From contig CP154954.1 in assembly GCA_039621445.1 (NCBI GenBank), positions 48,649,847 to 48,713,846 of the forward strand: a DNA stretch of 64,000 nt, in the 5' to 3' direction. The stretch is from Euglena gracilis. Lineage: Eukaryota > Euglenida > Euglenophyceae > Euglenales. Below, piece by piece: positions 12,573 through 23,325 of this stretch (its first letter is position 1; each line of letters opens with the position of its first letter). Under the pieces are notes generated by a model. That model was not told the DNA's origin and did no database searches. It saw nothing but the letters and a program-made list of their open reading frames with translations. The position numbers were made by a program, and so were the translations under genes.

Positions 12573-12788
12573 GGGTGATCGTAGGAGGAGGCTCGAGCTT
12601 GAACGTTCGAGGTCGAGCCTCCTCAAACATTTTTTTTCAGCTCCACTTCAGGGGGCTTAACCAGCCTCGGCATTCGACGAGGCTCCAGAGCCTCTTCGAA
12701 CAAGCTCGAACAGCATTCGAGGAGGATCTCAAGCCTCCTCGAATGTCGTTTGAGCACGTTCGAGGAGGCTCTAAAACCTCCTCCTACA
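12573..12788. mobile_element. TIR element GTAGGAGGAGGCTC family (216 bp)
   Basis: It starts GTAGGAGGAGGCTC and ends with its near complement (CCTCCTCCTAC). Between these lie repeated TTCGAGGAGG and CCTCCTCGAA units able to fold into several hairpins. Related copies are at 2208-2325 and about 16068-16131. Confidence 0.7.
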
Positions 12789-12796
12789 TATCTCCC

Positions 12797-12925
12797 CCCC
12801 CCGGGCAATTGACGCCCCCAGGCAATTGACGCCCCCGGGCAATTGTCACCCCTGGCTGTGCCGGCCAATTTGTCACCCCGGGAAATTGTCACACCCCTCC
12901 GTGCTGCCCAATTTGTCACCCCCCC
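12797..12925. repeat. GGCAATTGACGCCCCC minisatellite, copy 1
   Basis: Tandem 16-mers containing CAATTG alternate with GACGCCCCC or GTCACCCC. A second block with the same order, including the CCTCCGTGCTGCCC segment, lies at 13125-13200 in the same orientation. Confidence 0.75.
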
Positions 12926-13124
12926 CCCCACAGAGGATGTCTGTGAACTTTCTTTTCGCCGACACGACTCAATTGGTCTTCTATTTTTTTTGCTACAACG
13001 TGCTAAGAACTGTCACATACCAAATGATCTGCACAATATCACAACCATAGTTGCATTTTTGCGTGTTCACTTGTGTTTCAGATGGTGTTATTGGTCATTT
13101 GGTTTTAATGTGGCCTAAATGGGT

Positions 13125-13200
13125 GGGCAATTGACGCCCCTGGGTAATTGACGCCCCCGGGCAATTGTCACCCCCCTCCGTGCTGCCCAATTTGTCACGC
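13125..13200. repeat. GGCAATTGACGCCCCC minisatellite, copy 2
   Basis: Direct repeat of the block at 12797-12925. The two flank about 200 bases of unique AT-rich sequence. Confidence 0.75.
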
Positions 13201-13320
13201 AACAATTGCCCGGGGGGGCGGGTATGGGGGTGTTTTGGGATCCTCTGTGAAAAGGTTGCCTCCAACGAGGACTTGCACAACTAAACTTAGGCAGCGCATC
13301 TCGCACTTAAGCTTTTTTGG

Positions 13321-13889
13321 GGTCGATATGCGCATTTTCGCACATCGACCATTTTTGATTTGGGCTCCGGTGATGCAAGGGGTGAGAGAGAGGGGCAACA
13401 GGATTGGTAAAAATACGGGCGATTTCTCTTTTTGGGCACCGGCTCTCCTGGGAATTACGTGTTTTTTTACTGGGTTTTTTTTTTGAGGTCGGAATGACAC
13501 GAACACCCCCGGACCTACCCCCCCCAAAGTGAAAAAAGAACACCGACAAAAACAATCAGAGGTCAAACAAAGGTACATTTACAAGCCGCCGTTCTTTGTC
13601 ACACAAAGAACGGTACCCATTCAAAATCCTTGTTCCAACCTTTACTTCTAGATCCAAGAAAAGGCAGGTTTTGTGTTTTATGTGGTAATATAAAAATGTG
13701 GAGTATATTTCCCAAATTTCAAATGGTTGGTGTGCGCAAATGCGCACACCAACCATTCATTCAATTCTGCACAACAACCACACATGTGTTTTGTGTAGGT
13801 GGTTGGTCTGCGCATTTGCGCACATCGACCACTTATTTATTTGTAGATGGTCGGTGTGCGCATTTGCGCACATCGACCATCTACAAATA
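13321..13889. repeat. Cluster of TGCGCAnnTGCGCA palindromes
   Basis: Four palindromes of one family: 13321-13350, 13722-13757 (16-bp perfect arms), 13801-13830 and 13838-13889 (arms about 25 bp). The core is GGTCGATGTGCGCA or a variant with TTGGTGTG, followed by the complement. More copies lie at 47609-47636, about 48760-48785 and 49205-49228. Confidence 0.85.
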
Positions 13890-14106
13890 CACAATTACAC
13901 AAATGCACATATACACAAGTGATGCAGGATGCGGGGATGCGGCTATTGGAGCGGGATGCAGCGATGCAGGTGCAGCCACTGATGCAGGGATGCGGGTTCG
14001 GCTTTCGGAGCGGATGCGGAGGTGCAAGTGTGTGGTTATTGGAGCAGATGCGGGGATGCAGCACGCTGTTGTGTGGCAGTGGATGTGGCTGCTGGAGCGG
14101 ATGTGA

Positions 14107-14527
14107 GTAACCCCCCCCCAAATATAAAAACCCCCCAAATACAAACCCCCCCCAAATATAAAACCCCCCCTGAGGACCTTGAAATCCCGCCCAAATATAA
14201 CCCCCCCCCCTCCGGCGCGAAGCGCCGGAAGGAAAAATTTTCGACAAAATATCTCCCAAAATTGTCATTTTTGGCAGATTTGGGAACAATTTTTACCAAA
14301 AACATGTGAAAATTGCTCCTTCGCCCGAAAAATGAAGTTTTTGGACCCCCAAGGGTGGGCGTATTTGTTATTTTGGACCAAAAAAAGTGACTACTGGATC
14401 CTGCCAGGAAGTTGATTTTTCCGACCGAATATAAAACCCCTCCCAAATATAAAACCCCCCTCGGGGTCTTGAAATTTCCGCCCAATTATAAAACCGGGGG
14501 GGGTTTATATTTGGGGGGGGGGGTTAC
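14107..14527. mobile_element. TIR element GTAACCCCCCCC family (421 bp)
   Basis: Left end GTAACCCCCCCCAAATATAA; the right end is its complement. A CCGGCGCGAAGCGCCGG palindrome lies inside. It sits in a GGAGCAGATG-type minisatellite, parts of which occur on both sides, consistent with insertion into that repeat. No open frame. Confidence 0.82.
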
Positions 14528-16067
14528 TGGAGCAGATGTGGGTGCTGGAGTGGAATGCAGGAACGGGGGTGTAGGAACACCAAAAAAAATTACCAAAAAT
14601 TGGATGAAGTCGCAAAAAGAGTGGCCAGAAGAAGCCAAAAGTGGTCAAGGAGCAGCCAAAAGTGACCAAAAGTGAACAAAAAGTGGCTAAAAGTGATCAA
14701 AGTTGGCCAAGAGCAGCATAAAGGACCAAAAGTTTTGGTTGTTTTAGTGCTTTATCAGGGTTTTGGTTGGACCCATCCTCCCTTGGGAGGGTATTTTTTC
14801 TGACCAAAAAACCCATATGGTTGGTGTTCCCACTTCCAATGGCATGGGTGCAGATCGACCACCCACGCACCAATTTTTTCCACCTGCTCATTCCGTTCCA
14901 TGTCTAACTGTCATCTCAGCTGATAGTTGTGATAATGGAAAAGAGTTGCAGTAATGCAGTGCAAGATTTCTTGGTTTTTCCATTTCTTTGTTCGCATACA
15001 CAAAAATTACAGAAGTTTGCAAAACAAAGCATACCACATCAAAAAAAATCAGAAAAATGGCAGACCACAGTGAAGTTTGAAGCACAAATTAAAAAATTCG
15101 TACACCACGTCTACATGATGAACCTCCCCTCCTTTCCCCTGTTCCGTCAGAAATAAAGAGAGGGCATTTGACTCTTTCGTTTTTCCAGTCACAATTCATA
15201 TTTATTCGTGATAATATGATTGACAACTGGCCCCAAATTGACAAAAACGGACGAAAAGTGCCCAAAGTTGCGACATTTAAGCCAAAAAAAAGGGAAAAAG
15301 TGGCCAACGATTCCAGCAGAGATTGATGATGTGCCATTCACCCGTGGTACGCCTCGTTATAAACATTTAACCTTTTGATAGCATTTGCCAGGAATTAACA
15401 CTGTGACATGTGACAACGAACCCTCTCTGAGGTCTTAGGTGCTTGGGCATCATCCCATATGGCGGACCGCAGTGGACTGCACACAACCGCTGACCGACGC
15501 CCCCCACCCCCCAGCCCCCCCCCCCAAACCCAAAACCAGGGCTGTGAGGGAATCCCCGAAACCCTTTTGGTGGTGGAAGGGGTCCAACCCCCTCCCACCA
15601 CGCTCTTCCGTATTTCCGGGGGCGCCGATTTTGGCCAAAGTTGTCTTTCGGCGCTGAAGATTGTTTTCTCTATTTCAACCCAATTTCAACTCTCTTTGTG
15701 TGCGTGTTGACCATCCCTCCAATTAACTCCATCCCTCTAATTAACAGCATAACTCCCCTTTTATTTTCCAGCGCTTTTTCTTTGTAATGTCTTTTTGTGT
15801 GCATGTTGACCTCACCTTATTTCTTCAATTAGCATCATATATAAAATGCATGCAAAAGGAGTTGGCAGAAAGATGGAGTGAATTGAATATTGCCACGTGT
15901 ATGACAGAAAGAAAAACTCACGGGATGATCTCTTCTTGCTTTATTTGTGTTGCGCAGGACCACTGCATTACATCACACAGAGGGGTCTTGTGCCAAACAA
16001 TTCGGTTGCCTCCAGTTGCCTAATTCCTGTCCCAGATTCTCGTGATACATCTCTGCACATGCGGAGG

Positions 16068-16131
16068 AGGAGGCTCTCGAGTCTCCTCGAACTTCCTTGA
16101 ACGATGTTCGAGGAGAGCCTCCTCCTACGGA
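16068..16131. repeat. GAGGAGGCTC family hairpin
   Basis: GGAGGAGGCTC at one end and GAGCCTCCTCC at the other, with TTCGAGGA units between: a single compact hairpin of the 12573-12788 family. Confidence 0.7.
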
Positions 16132-16221
16132 GCCTCTACCACAAACCACCTGGGGGGGTCGACCCCCCCCACCAAGGCTTCCCACACAGCCCTGACCCCA
16201 CCCCAACCCCCTCCCCCCCCC

Positions 16222-16365
16222 AACCCGCTGCGGCTCTCTCCGACGGATGCCTGTCCCCTCCCTCCGTCCGTCCGCCATCCGCCAGGCCGACAGGCAACAC
16301 CCCAGGGGCCTTACAGCGGAAGACCCACTGGCTTGCTGCCCGCCGGTGCCCCGGCCAAAACCATA
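16222..16365 (+). CDS. Possible exon, unassigned
   Basis: A GC-rich stretch with one frame of high third-position GC (SLRRMPVPSLRPSAIRQAD and on to TAEDPLACC) that stands out from the surrounding repeats. No clear splice sites or homology, and the minus strand is also open, so this is weak. Confidence 0.22.
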
Positions 16366-16522
16366 GCAACCCCAGACACCGTCATTGCCTTGGAGTGTGC
16401 TCCCTCGGTGCGGTGATTGCTTCCTCAGTGCCGTGCCCCAGGGAGAGTTTGCCACGCTGATAAAGGAGAAATGGACTCAAATAATCAAACCCAGTGGGAA
16501 TTCCCGGATCAGGAACAGGCAA

Positions 16523-16866
16523 TTGCTTAAGCATTGACCGACCCCCCCCCCCCCCGGGGGGTGGGTGACTGGTTTTTTCAGAGTGACTGACTGGTTTTTG
16601 GCCCGGACCCCCTCCCCCCCCCCGGGGGGGGTTGGCCAGGAGTGGGCAAAAGTGGCTTGAGTGACCCCGGCGCCGAAGGCGCCGGAAAATTTTTTGGGCC
16701 TAAAATGGCTTAAAGTGACTGGAAAGTGGCCGTTTTTCTGAGTGGCCGACCCTCCGGGGGGGGGGGGTAGTGACTGGCTGGTTTTTTGAAAATGAGTGAC
16801 TGACTGGTTTTTAAAAAAGTGGAGTGCCCCCCCCTCCCCCCCCCGGGGGTCGGTAAGCAATTGTAT
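16523..16866. mobile_element. GACTGACTGG family element (about 340 bp)
   Basis: The best-preserved copy. Ends are CAATTGCTTAAGCATTG with GACCGACC on the left and GGTCGGTAAGCAATTG on the right. Internal paired GACTGACTGG motifs and the central GGCGCCGAAGGCGCCGG palindrome match 9404-9715 in order. Confidence 0.75.
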
Positions 16867-17820
16867 GATCAGGAAGTTGAAGGAGGTGGGGGTGGGGGGT
16901 AAGACACATTTCCACCCTCTCGCGGAAAGCGTCACCTCGACAAGTTCCCGCTGAAATGGTATGTTGGAAAATTTTGGGTGTTTTGCTGACAGATTTTGCT
17001 GTTTGCAGAAATTTGTTGTGCACTACAAAATAAACCGTTTGCGGGGCAGGATCGATGTTTTTTTTAGTCGGGTGCCTACCCCACCCCGGGGGGGATACTA
17101 GGGCAGGCACCCCATAACACCCCTGCCGACCCCCGGGGTGGGGGGGTGGGGTTTCGGGGGTGGGTTGGGGCACCCCTGTCCGGCTACCGATCCTGTTTTC
17201 TTTACCCTTTTGGCAAGGACCCACCCGACCCTGGGTTCCCCGGGCTGCCCTGCCCCCCCCCCCCCCCGAGCGGGGTGTGCCTGCAATGGGCAGGCAGGCA
17301 CCCTATGGCACCCACCCACCCCCCTCTCCCCCGGTTGGTAAAAAAAACCTGGGCTGGATTTCCAAGAGGGGAAAAGAGAGGCCATCACCGCCCCCCCCCC
17401 AATGAGGACGTCACCTTCCGGACTGGGAATTTGTCACCCCGGCTTGCATTCATTGAATGATTATGTTGGAAAGGTGTCAATTTCCCTGTGGGGGTACCAT
17501 CAAACTTTCCACGCCAATCTTTTTGGTGGTGAGACACCATTCTTTTTTGACAAACCTGCGGTGCCGACCCCCCCCCCAACAGAGAAGTATGGCTCGCTTG
17601 GGCAACTGCAAGGCCTCTTTTGCCTCCCCAGCATCGGTGGTGCAATTTCCAAATATTTTTGACAGATCTCTTGCAGCAATGAGGGGAAGGGGCAGGCAAT
17701 CGAGATGCTTCTTCCCTCTTCTGATCAAAGTCCTGACAAAATGACAGAAAACAAAAACGATGGGGCTTAATTTGTCCCATCATTTGCCCGCCTCAAATTT
17801 CTAGCACTCCTTCACAGGGT
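16867..17820. other. Non-coding stretch, no exon seen
   Basis: Poly-C/G tracts and unique sequence; open frames overlap on both strands without splice or composition support. Confidence 0.45.
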
Positions 17821-17839
17821 TCTCCCTCTTATATCAAAA

Positions 17840-17975
17840 GGGGGGGACGCCAGTTCTGTCGTGAACCCGGCGTCCCCGGACGCCGGGTTCACGACAGAAC
17901 CGGCGTCCCCCCCCCCTTGTTTAAAGCGGCGTTTTTGGGACGCCGGGTTCAGGACAGAACCGGCGTTCTCCCCCT
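17840..17975. repeat. Nested GGCGTCC palindrome
   Basis: A perfect 23-bp inverted repeat (17853-17875 with 17878-17900; arm core GAACCCGGCGTCC) is extended outward by a second helix of GGGGGGACGCC and GGCGTCCCCCC. A third, diverged unit follows (to about 17975). It lies about 25 bp before the telomere-like tract. Confidence 0.9.
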
Positions 17976-17999
17976 TTAGGCAAGGGAGCACAACCGTAT

Positions 18000-18396
18000 C
18001 CAAAACCCTAACTCTAACCCTGACCGTATCCCTGACCCTAACCCTAACCATATCCCTAACCCCAACCCTAACCCTAACTGTATCCCAACCCTAACCCTGA
18101 CTGTATCCCACTATGTCCCAAACCCCGTGTCCCTAACCCTAACTGTAACCATATCCCTAACCCTAACCCTAAACCCTAACTGCATCTCTGACCCTAACCC
18201 TAACCCTAACCTTCACCCTAACCTTAGCCTTAAACGTATCCCTAACCCTAACCTGAACCCTAACCGTATCCCTAACCCTAATCCAACCCCTAATCCTAAC
18301 CCTAGCTGCGTCCCTGACCCTATCCTTATCTCGAACTGTAACCGTGTCCCTAACCCTAACCCAAACCCTAACTCTAACCGTATCCTGAACCCTAAC
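18000..18396 (+). repeat. Interstitial telomere-like CCCTAA tract, left part
   Basis: About 400 bases of degenerate CCCTAACC units interspersed with CGTATCC and similar hexamer-like variants. It is too degenerate for an active chromosome end. It resumes at 19859 after an inserted element. Confidence 0.9.
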
Positions 18397-19858
18397 CAAG
18401 CACCTATAGCTAAAATGGCCTAAAATGGCCTAAAATGGCCTAAAATGGCCTAAAATGACTTTTTGACCCCCTATAGGTGGGGGTCCCTAAAATGGCCTAA
18501 AATGGCCTAAAATGGCCTAAAATGGCCTAAAATCGGAAAATTTTTGTTGCACAACAATTTTTTTTGTGAACAATTGTAGCCATTCAGGTAATGACTTTTG
18601 GTGTCTTTTGTCAATGTGGACGGCGAACAGTGGATTTGGTGGAGGAGCACAGCCCCACAAGACCCATTTTTTTTATCTCAACTAATAATAGTATCAGTTC
18701 CCAAATCCACGTTCCCCAGCCTTCTTTTGGTAGCTGAATTTTGGGGGATTTTCCAAAACCACAAATAATCACGCCGAATGATCAAATGACCTAAACAACT
18801 ACAAACAATTATGAATGAGATTCTCTCTTATTTATGAACGTCTTCAGAGGGTTTTCTTTTTAGTGTTAAGTTTCTCCAAGGGGGAAACAAAACACGGAGA
18901 AGAGGAATTGTTTTCAGCTTTGCCCTTTGATCTCTGCAATCGCCAAAAAAGGCCCAAATGGCTAAAACAATGCCAAAATCAAATTGAATTTCACCAGGCA
19001 ACAGCATCAAATTTGGCGTTGGACCGAAAATCCCCAAATGCCGTCTAAGGTTGGGGGTGTCTTATGGCGTGGGTGGGGTCTCTTATATTTGGGGGGAGGT
19101 TAAGGCTTGGGAGTCAATCTGCAGGTACCAACTTTGTATGCATAACCCCTTTTTTTGTGCAAAGCCTGCTGGAAGTTTGACACTCGTGCAAACTTGCTCT
19201 CTCATCATCACGTCATAGTGGCCTGTGAATACCCAACAAAAAAAGTCTCCACTCATTACGCTCAATTCCCCCACCTTCTCGAGTTAAACCCCTCAAAATT
19301 GCTCCGCACACAACACACAACCTAAAATTTTGGGAAACATATATTTTGGACCAGATGGGAAAAATATAAGCCACGTGCAGACAATGAAGATGAATTATTC
19401 CCCCAGAAAAGTCAGAAACTTCTTTTTGCGAAATCCCTTAAAATGGTATAGATTTCACAAAATACAAAAAACTGGACGCTTTTTTGGCAGCGCAAATAAA
19501 ATCTTTTATATTTGCCCAACGTTTTTTTCCCTGAAAATTTTTCACTGCCAAAAATTCTTACTGTTCAGAATTCCTCTATGGGCATGAATTAAGATTTGTT
19601 GAGCTTCCCATGGTTTTGATCCAGTGTTCATGAATTTTGCATGCTTTTTTGGATGTACATTACTCATTACTGAATAAGAGAAGGTTCGCACACGTTATCA
19701 TGCAGTTTTCGGGCAAAAATGACGCAAAATTATGATTTTCAGAACCCCCACCTATACCTTAAAATGGCCTAAAATGGCCTAAAATGGCCTAAAATGGCCT
19801 AAAATGGCCTACAATGGCCAAAAATGGGGGAATTTTTGGGCTTGACTATAGGTGCTTG
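18397..19858. mobile_element. Decamer-array TIR element A (1.46 kb) inside telomere-like tract
   Basis: Perfect 13-bp terminal inverted repeats: CAAGCACCTATAG (18397-18409) and CTATAGGTGCTTG (19846-19858). Next to the left end are four TAAAATGGCC 10-mers, then the complement CTATAGGTG (18471-18479), then GGGGTCCC and four more 10-mers. The right end mirrors this: CACCTATA (19749-19756) followed by about five 10-mers. Each end can therefore fold on itself. The AT-rich interior has no credible open frame, so the element is probably non-autonomous. CCCTAA repeats abut both ends. Confidence 0.85.
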
Positions 19859-20135
19859 ACCCTAACCCTAACTCTAACTGTATCCCGAACCCTAACCCTA
19901 ACTCTAACCGTGTCCCTAACTCTAACACTGACCGTATCCCTAACCCTAACCCTGACCCTGACTGTATCCCTAGCCCTAACCCTAACCGTGTCCTTAACCT
20001 TGACACTAACCGTGTCCCTAACCCCAACCCTGACCGCATCCCGCATGTCCCATAACCCTCTCCCTAAATGTGTCCCTAACCCAAGCCCTAACCCCACCCT
20101 ATCCCTAACCCCAACCCTAACCCCAACCCTAATTC
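19859..20135 (+). repeat. Interstitial telomere-like CCCTAA tract, right part
   Basis: Continuation of the tract at 18000-18396 in the same orientation with the same class of variant units. Confidence 0.9.
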
Positions 20136-20169
20136 CCCCAGGACAGAACGGGAATCGACCAAAAAGCCA

Positions 20170-20280
20170 GGGTGGTGGGTGGGGGGGGGGTCGACCCCCC
20201 CCACCACCTCTTCCCGTATTTCCGGGAGCACCACTTTCTGGACCCGAAAATTTTTTACGGTGCCTTCGGCGCCAGGTGTA
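20170..20280. repeat. GTCGACC palindromic repeat with GGCGCC motif
   Basis: A GGTGGGTGGGGGGGGTCGACC palindromic block is followed by TTCCCGTATTTCCGG and a CGGTGCCTTCGGCGCC palindrome. The same order recurs near 15555, 22920, 29340, 29840 and partly at 20665 and 62190. Confidence 0.6.
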
Positions 20281-20781
20281 TTTTGGACCCATTTTGGGAC
20301 CCTTATCGGAGGTCCCCCCAAAACCGCCCCAAAACCCCATTTTTTCACACCTTCCAAAAATTCAACGTTTTCTCAAAATTTTGATTTTGAGAGGTTTTTG
20401 AAGCAAAAATTGCCATTGAGAATCCAAAAAAAATCCAAGAGAAAATTCTCAGTAAAATTGATTGTACCAAAATTTCGCACAATTTTTTGTCGTTCGTTTT
20501 TTTCACCCCCCCCAAAACTACCCATTTTTAAACCTGAAATTTTTGAGATTTTCTTGTTAAAAAAAATGTGGTTTTCCATCAAAAAAATCATGTATTTTGT
20601 GTTCATTTTTCAAAAAAAATTCAAAAATTTTCCCCAGCAAACGTCCCCGTTTTCCCAAATTTGGTGAAAATGCTGTGGTGGGTGGGGGGGGTCGACTCCC
20701 CCCACCAGGCCTTCCTGTTCTGCCCTGAGATACGTTGTTGAACTTCACAAACAAAGGGACGGAGTGATAGAAGATGGGGAG

Positions 20782-21975
20782 CAGGCACCTATGCCGACCG
20801 CAGCCGACCGCAGCCGACCGCAGCCGACCGCAGCCGACCGCGGGTTTCAGGACTGTCATAGGTGGGGTGCCGACCGCAGCCGACTGCAGCCGACCGCGCA
20901 ACTTTTTTCTAATTGATGTCAATTTTTCAGTGAGAATGAGGAATTAGGCTCATTTTTATCCCAGATGTTGAGATTTTTCTGGCTCATCTGGCTTATGTTG
21001 TCACCTTTGGCCACTTTTGGCCATTTTTGGCCATTTTTGGTCGCTTTCGGCCCATTTGTCACCGTAATTCACCCATTTTGACCTATTTTGACAATTTTTG
21101 GCCACTTTTTGCCCACTTCTTGTGATTTTGGGCCATTTTGTCCTGCTCTTGGGCCATTTTGGGCCATTTTTTGACCATTTAAAGCCATTTTCGACCTTTT
21201 CTTTTGTTATTTTTGCCCATTTTTTGGTCTCTTTTTGGTCCAATTTAACCATTTTGAGCATTTTGCGCCAGTTTGTTGCCAAAAGTGAACAAAAGCTGCT
21301 AAAGTGACCCAAATTGGCCAAAAGCAGGGTCATTTTGGGTCATTTTTGGCTTTTTTGGACCACTTTGGGCATTTTTATTTTTATTATTTTTTGCTGCTTT
21401 TGGAACTTTTGGCCATTTTAACCATTTTTTGCCATTTTTAGGCCATTTTTAGGTCACGTTTGACTGCTCTTGATGTCAAAAGCAACAAAAAGACGTTTAA
21501 AGTGGCCTGAAAGTGGCCAGAAGTGGGTGAAAATGGCCAAAAGCAGAGAAAAGTGGTCAAAAGTGGGCAAAAGAGGCCAAAAGTGGTTAAAAGAGGTCAA
21601 AGCAAAGCAAAAGCTGGCCAAAAGCAGCCAAAGCACAGCAAAAAGTGACCAAAGCAACAAAAGTGACCAAAAGAAAGCAAAAGGCAGGAAATAATGGGCA
21701 AAGGCAGCAAAAATCGACCAAAAGTCGGCAACAGTGGCCAAAAGCAGTCCAAAAGCATCAAAAATTGGCCAAAAGCAGCGAAAAGTGGCCAAAAGTCGGC
21801 AACAGTGGATTGTGTGATTGTGATATGCACTCATTTTTTGTTGGCCTGCCCCCCACCTACAGCCAACTACTTTGCCGACCGCTGCCGACCACAGCCGACC
21901 GCAGCCGACCGCAGCCAACCGCAGCCGACCGCAGCCGACCGCGGGCTAAAATTTGGAATCTGTCATAGATGCTTG
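20782..21975. mobile_element. Decamer-array TIR element B (1.19 kb)
   Basis: Ends are CAGGCACCTATG (20782-20793) and CATAGATGCTTG (21964-21975), an imperfect version of the element A termini. The subterminal 10-mer is different: CAGCCGACCG, about four copies left (to 20840) and about six right (21876-21942). The left end again contains CATAGGTG (about 20857) with more 10-mers beyond. The interior is rich in TTTTGGCCA on one half and its complement on the other, so the whole element is roughly palindromic. No coding capacity seen. Confidence 0.8.
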
Positions 21976-22199
21976 ATGGGGAGGAAATCTGAGCAAAAGA
22001 CAGACGAGGAGTGTTTCACTGCTTTTTTTTCAACCAGAAATTTCATTCCCAGGAATGTTTTCTATCATTTTCGTTTCTTGTCATTGTTGTCCAGGCACCA
22101 TGTGTGGTGCTGCTCCCCATTGTTGGCCCCAAGTGAATGCCAGAGGGAGGGAGCAGCATCTCATCCCATCAGCGACTCACAGAGTGGTCTATGCTGCTT

Positions 22200-22740
22200 T
22201 TTTGGTTGATTCAACGACTTGAAACACTTGGAACCTCCCCTGCAGGCATGCTTCGTTTCCCCCTTGGGACGTCCGTCATTGAGATGTGATCCGTGCCTGC
22301 CCTGATGATGCCAAGCCACCCGGAGTATTTTGTCCAGGCTTTGGCCACAGGCTCGTCGCGCAGACGTCCTGGCCCATTGATGGCAGATTTTCTTTCCACC
22401 TTCCGGGTATCCACCCCCTTCCCGGGACTCTGTCACTTTGAGGTTGCCATTTTCCATCTCAGAAGGTTGTTGAATTTTTTCATTTTTCTGTCTGTGGTTT
22501 CACCGCTTGAGGTTGATGCTTTTTCATCCAAAGCACATTCGTGCTCACCGCCACATTGGTCGCAGCACTCCAACGCTTTGATACATTTTGGGGTGTCACG
22601 GTGTTATGGATGCATCCTCCCCAAAAAATTGTTGAAAATAACGTCGAGAAAATTCTTCGGGATGAAGCCCGAGGGTCCATTCCCATTCCCTGTCGTTCTG
22701 GATGCGGAATGGTTTCCACACATTTTTTGATCGGTTAATT
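22200..22740. other. Non-repetitive open region, status unclear
   Basis: This block lacks the usual repeats and is open in plus frames (22293-22730) and on minus (22211-22414). The minus frame reads plausibly (NGPGRLRDEP, WLGIIRAGTDHI) and ends in a stop. No splice sites or homology decide between them. It may be a decayed element gene or an exon. Confidence 0.25.
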
Positions 22741-23079
22741 TGTGTGATCATACAAAGATCAGCATGTCTTCTTTTTCATCAGACGATCTATGGGGAGTCT
22801 GGGATCGGTGTGCGCTGAGCCACCCCCCCCCACCATCACAGATTTTCACCTGGGAGTCTGGGCAGGGGTCGACCGAGGGCTCTACGGGAACCCCCGAAGC
22901 CCTGTACTGTGGGTGGGACGTGGGGGCGTGGGTCGACCCCCCCCCAACCCACCAGGGCACCCCGCAAGGAAAAAATCCCTTCGGTGCCGAAGGCGGCAAA
23001 GGAAGCATTTGACCTAAAAACCACGACCCCCCACCAGGATTGGGGTGGGGTGGGGGTGGTCGACCAACCCCACCCTGTG

Positions 23080-23325
23080 CCTGGCCCGCCGCTGGCCCGA
23101 ACGTGCATTGGCTCCCGGACCCGCCCTGCGACGTTCGCCCGGGGGCTGCCACCCCCACCTCTTTGGCGGCCGGGGCCTGGGGGCCTCGTTGGCGACCAGG
23201 CCGAGGCAGGCCGCCCGGTGGGCCGTGGCTGGCGGGGCGCGGCGGCCGCGGCGTGCGCGGTCTGCGGTGCCTGCGGTGTGCTGCTGGAACGCGGGGTCCG
23301 GGGGGGGGGGGGTGCGCCCCAGAGC
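23080..23325 (+). CDS. Candidate GC-rich exon, frame unresolved
   Basis: About 245 bases with GC above 75 percent, much higher than the flanks. Two plus frames have codon-like third-position GC. One reads into RGAAAAACAVCGACGVLLER, with two closely spaced Cys pairs; the other into LARRWPERALAPG. Neither has confirmed splice sites. It may hold parts of two exons. Confidence 0.35.

Larger units (their letters stand above)
10560..16060. other. Long non-coding repeat region
   Basis: Apart from the repeats listed separately, I see AT-rich unique sequence (10810-11400) and no supportable exon. Open frames are short and overlap on all strands. Confidence 0.55.

Noticed and set aside
18000-20135. 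A true chromosome end
   Set aside because: The CCCTAA units are degenerate, interrupted, and flanked on both sides by ordinary sequence with genes further on.
22293-22730. 145-codon plus-strand frame
   Set aside because: Competing open frames on both strands and no splice or homology support; kept only as an unclear region.
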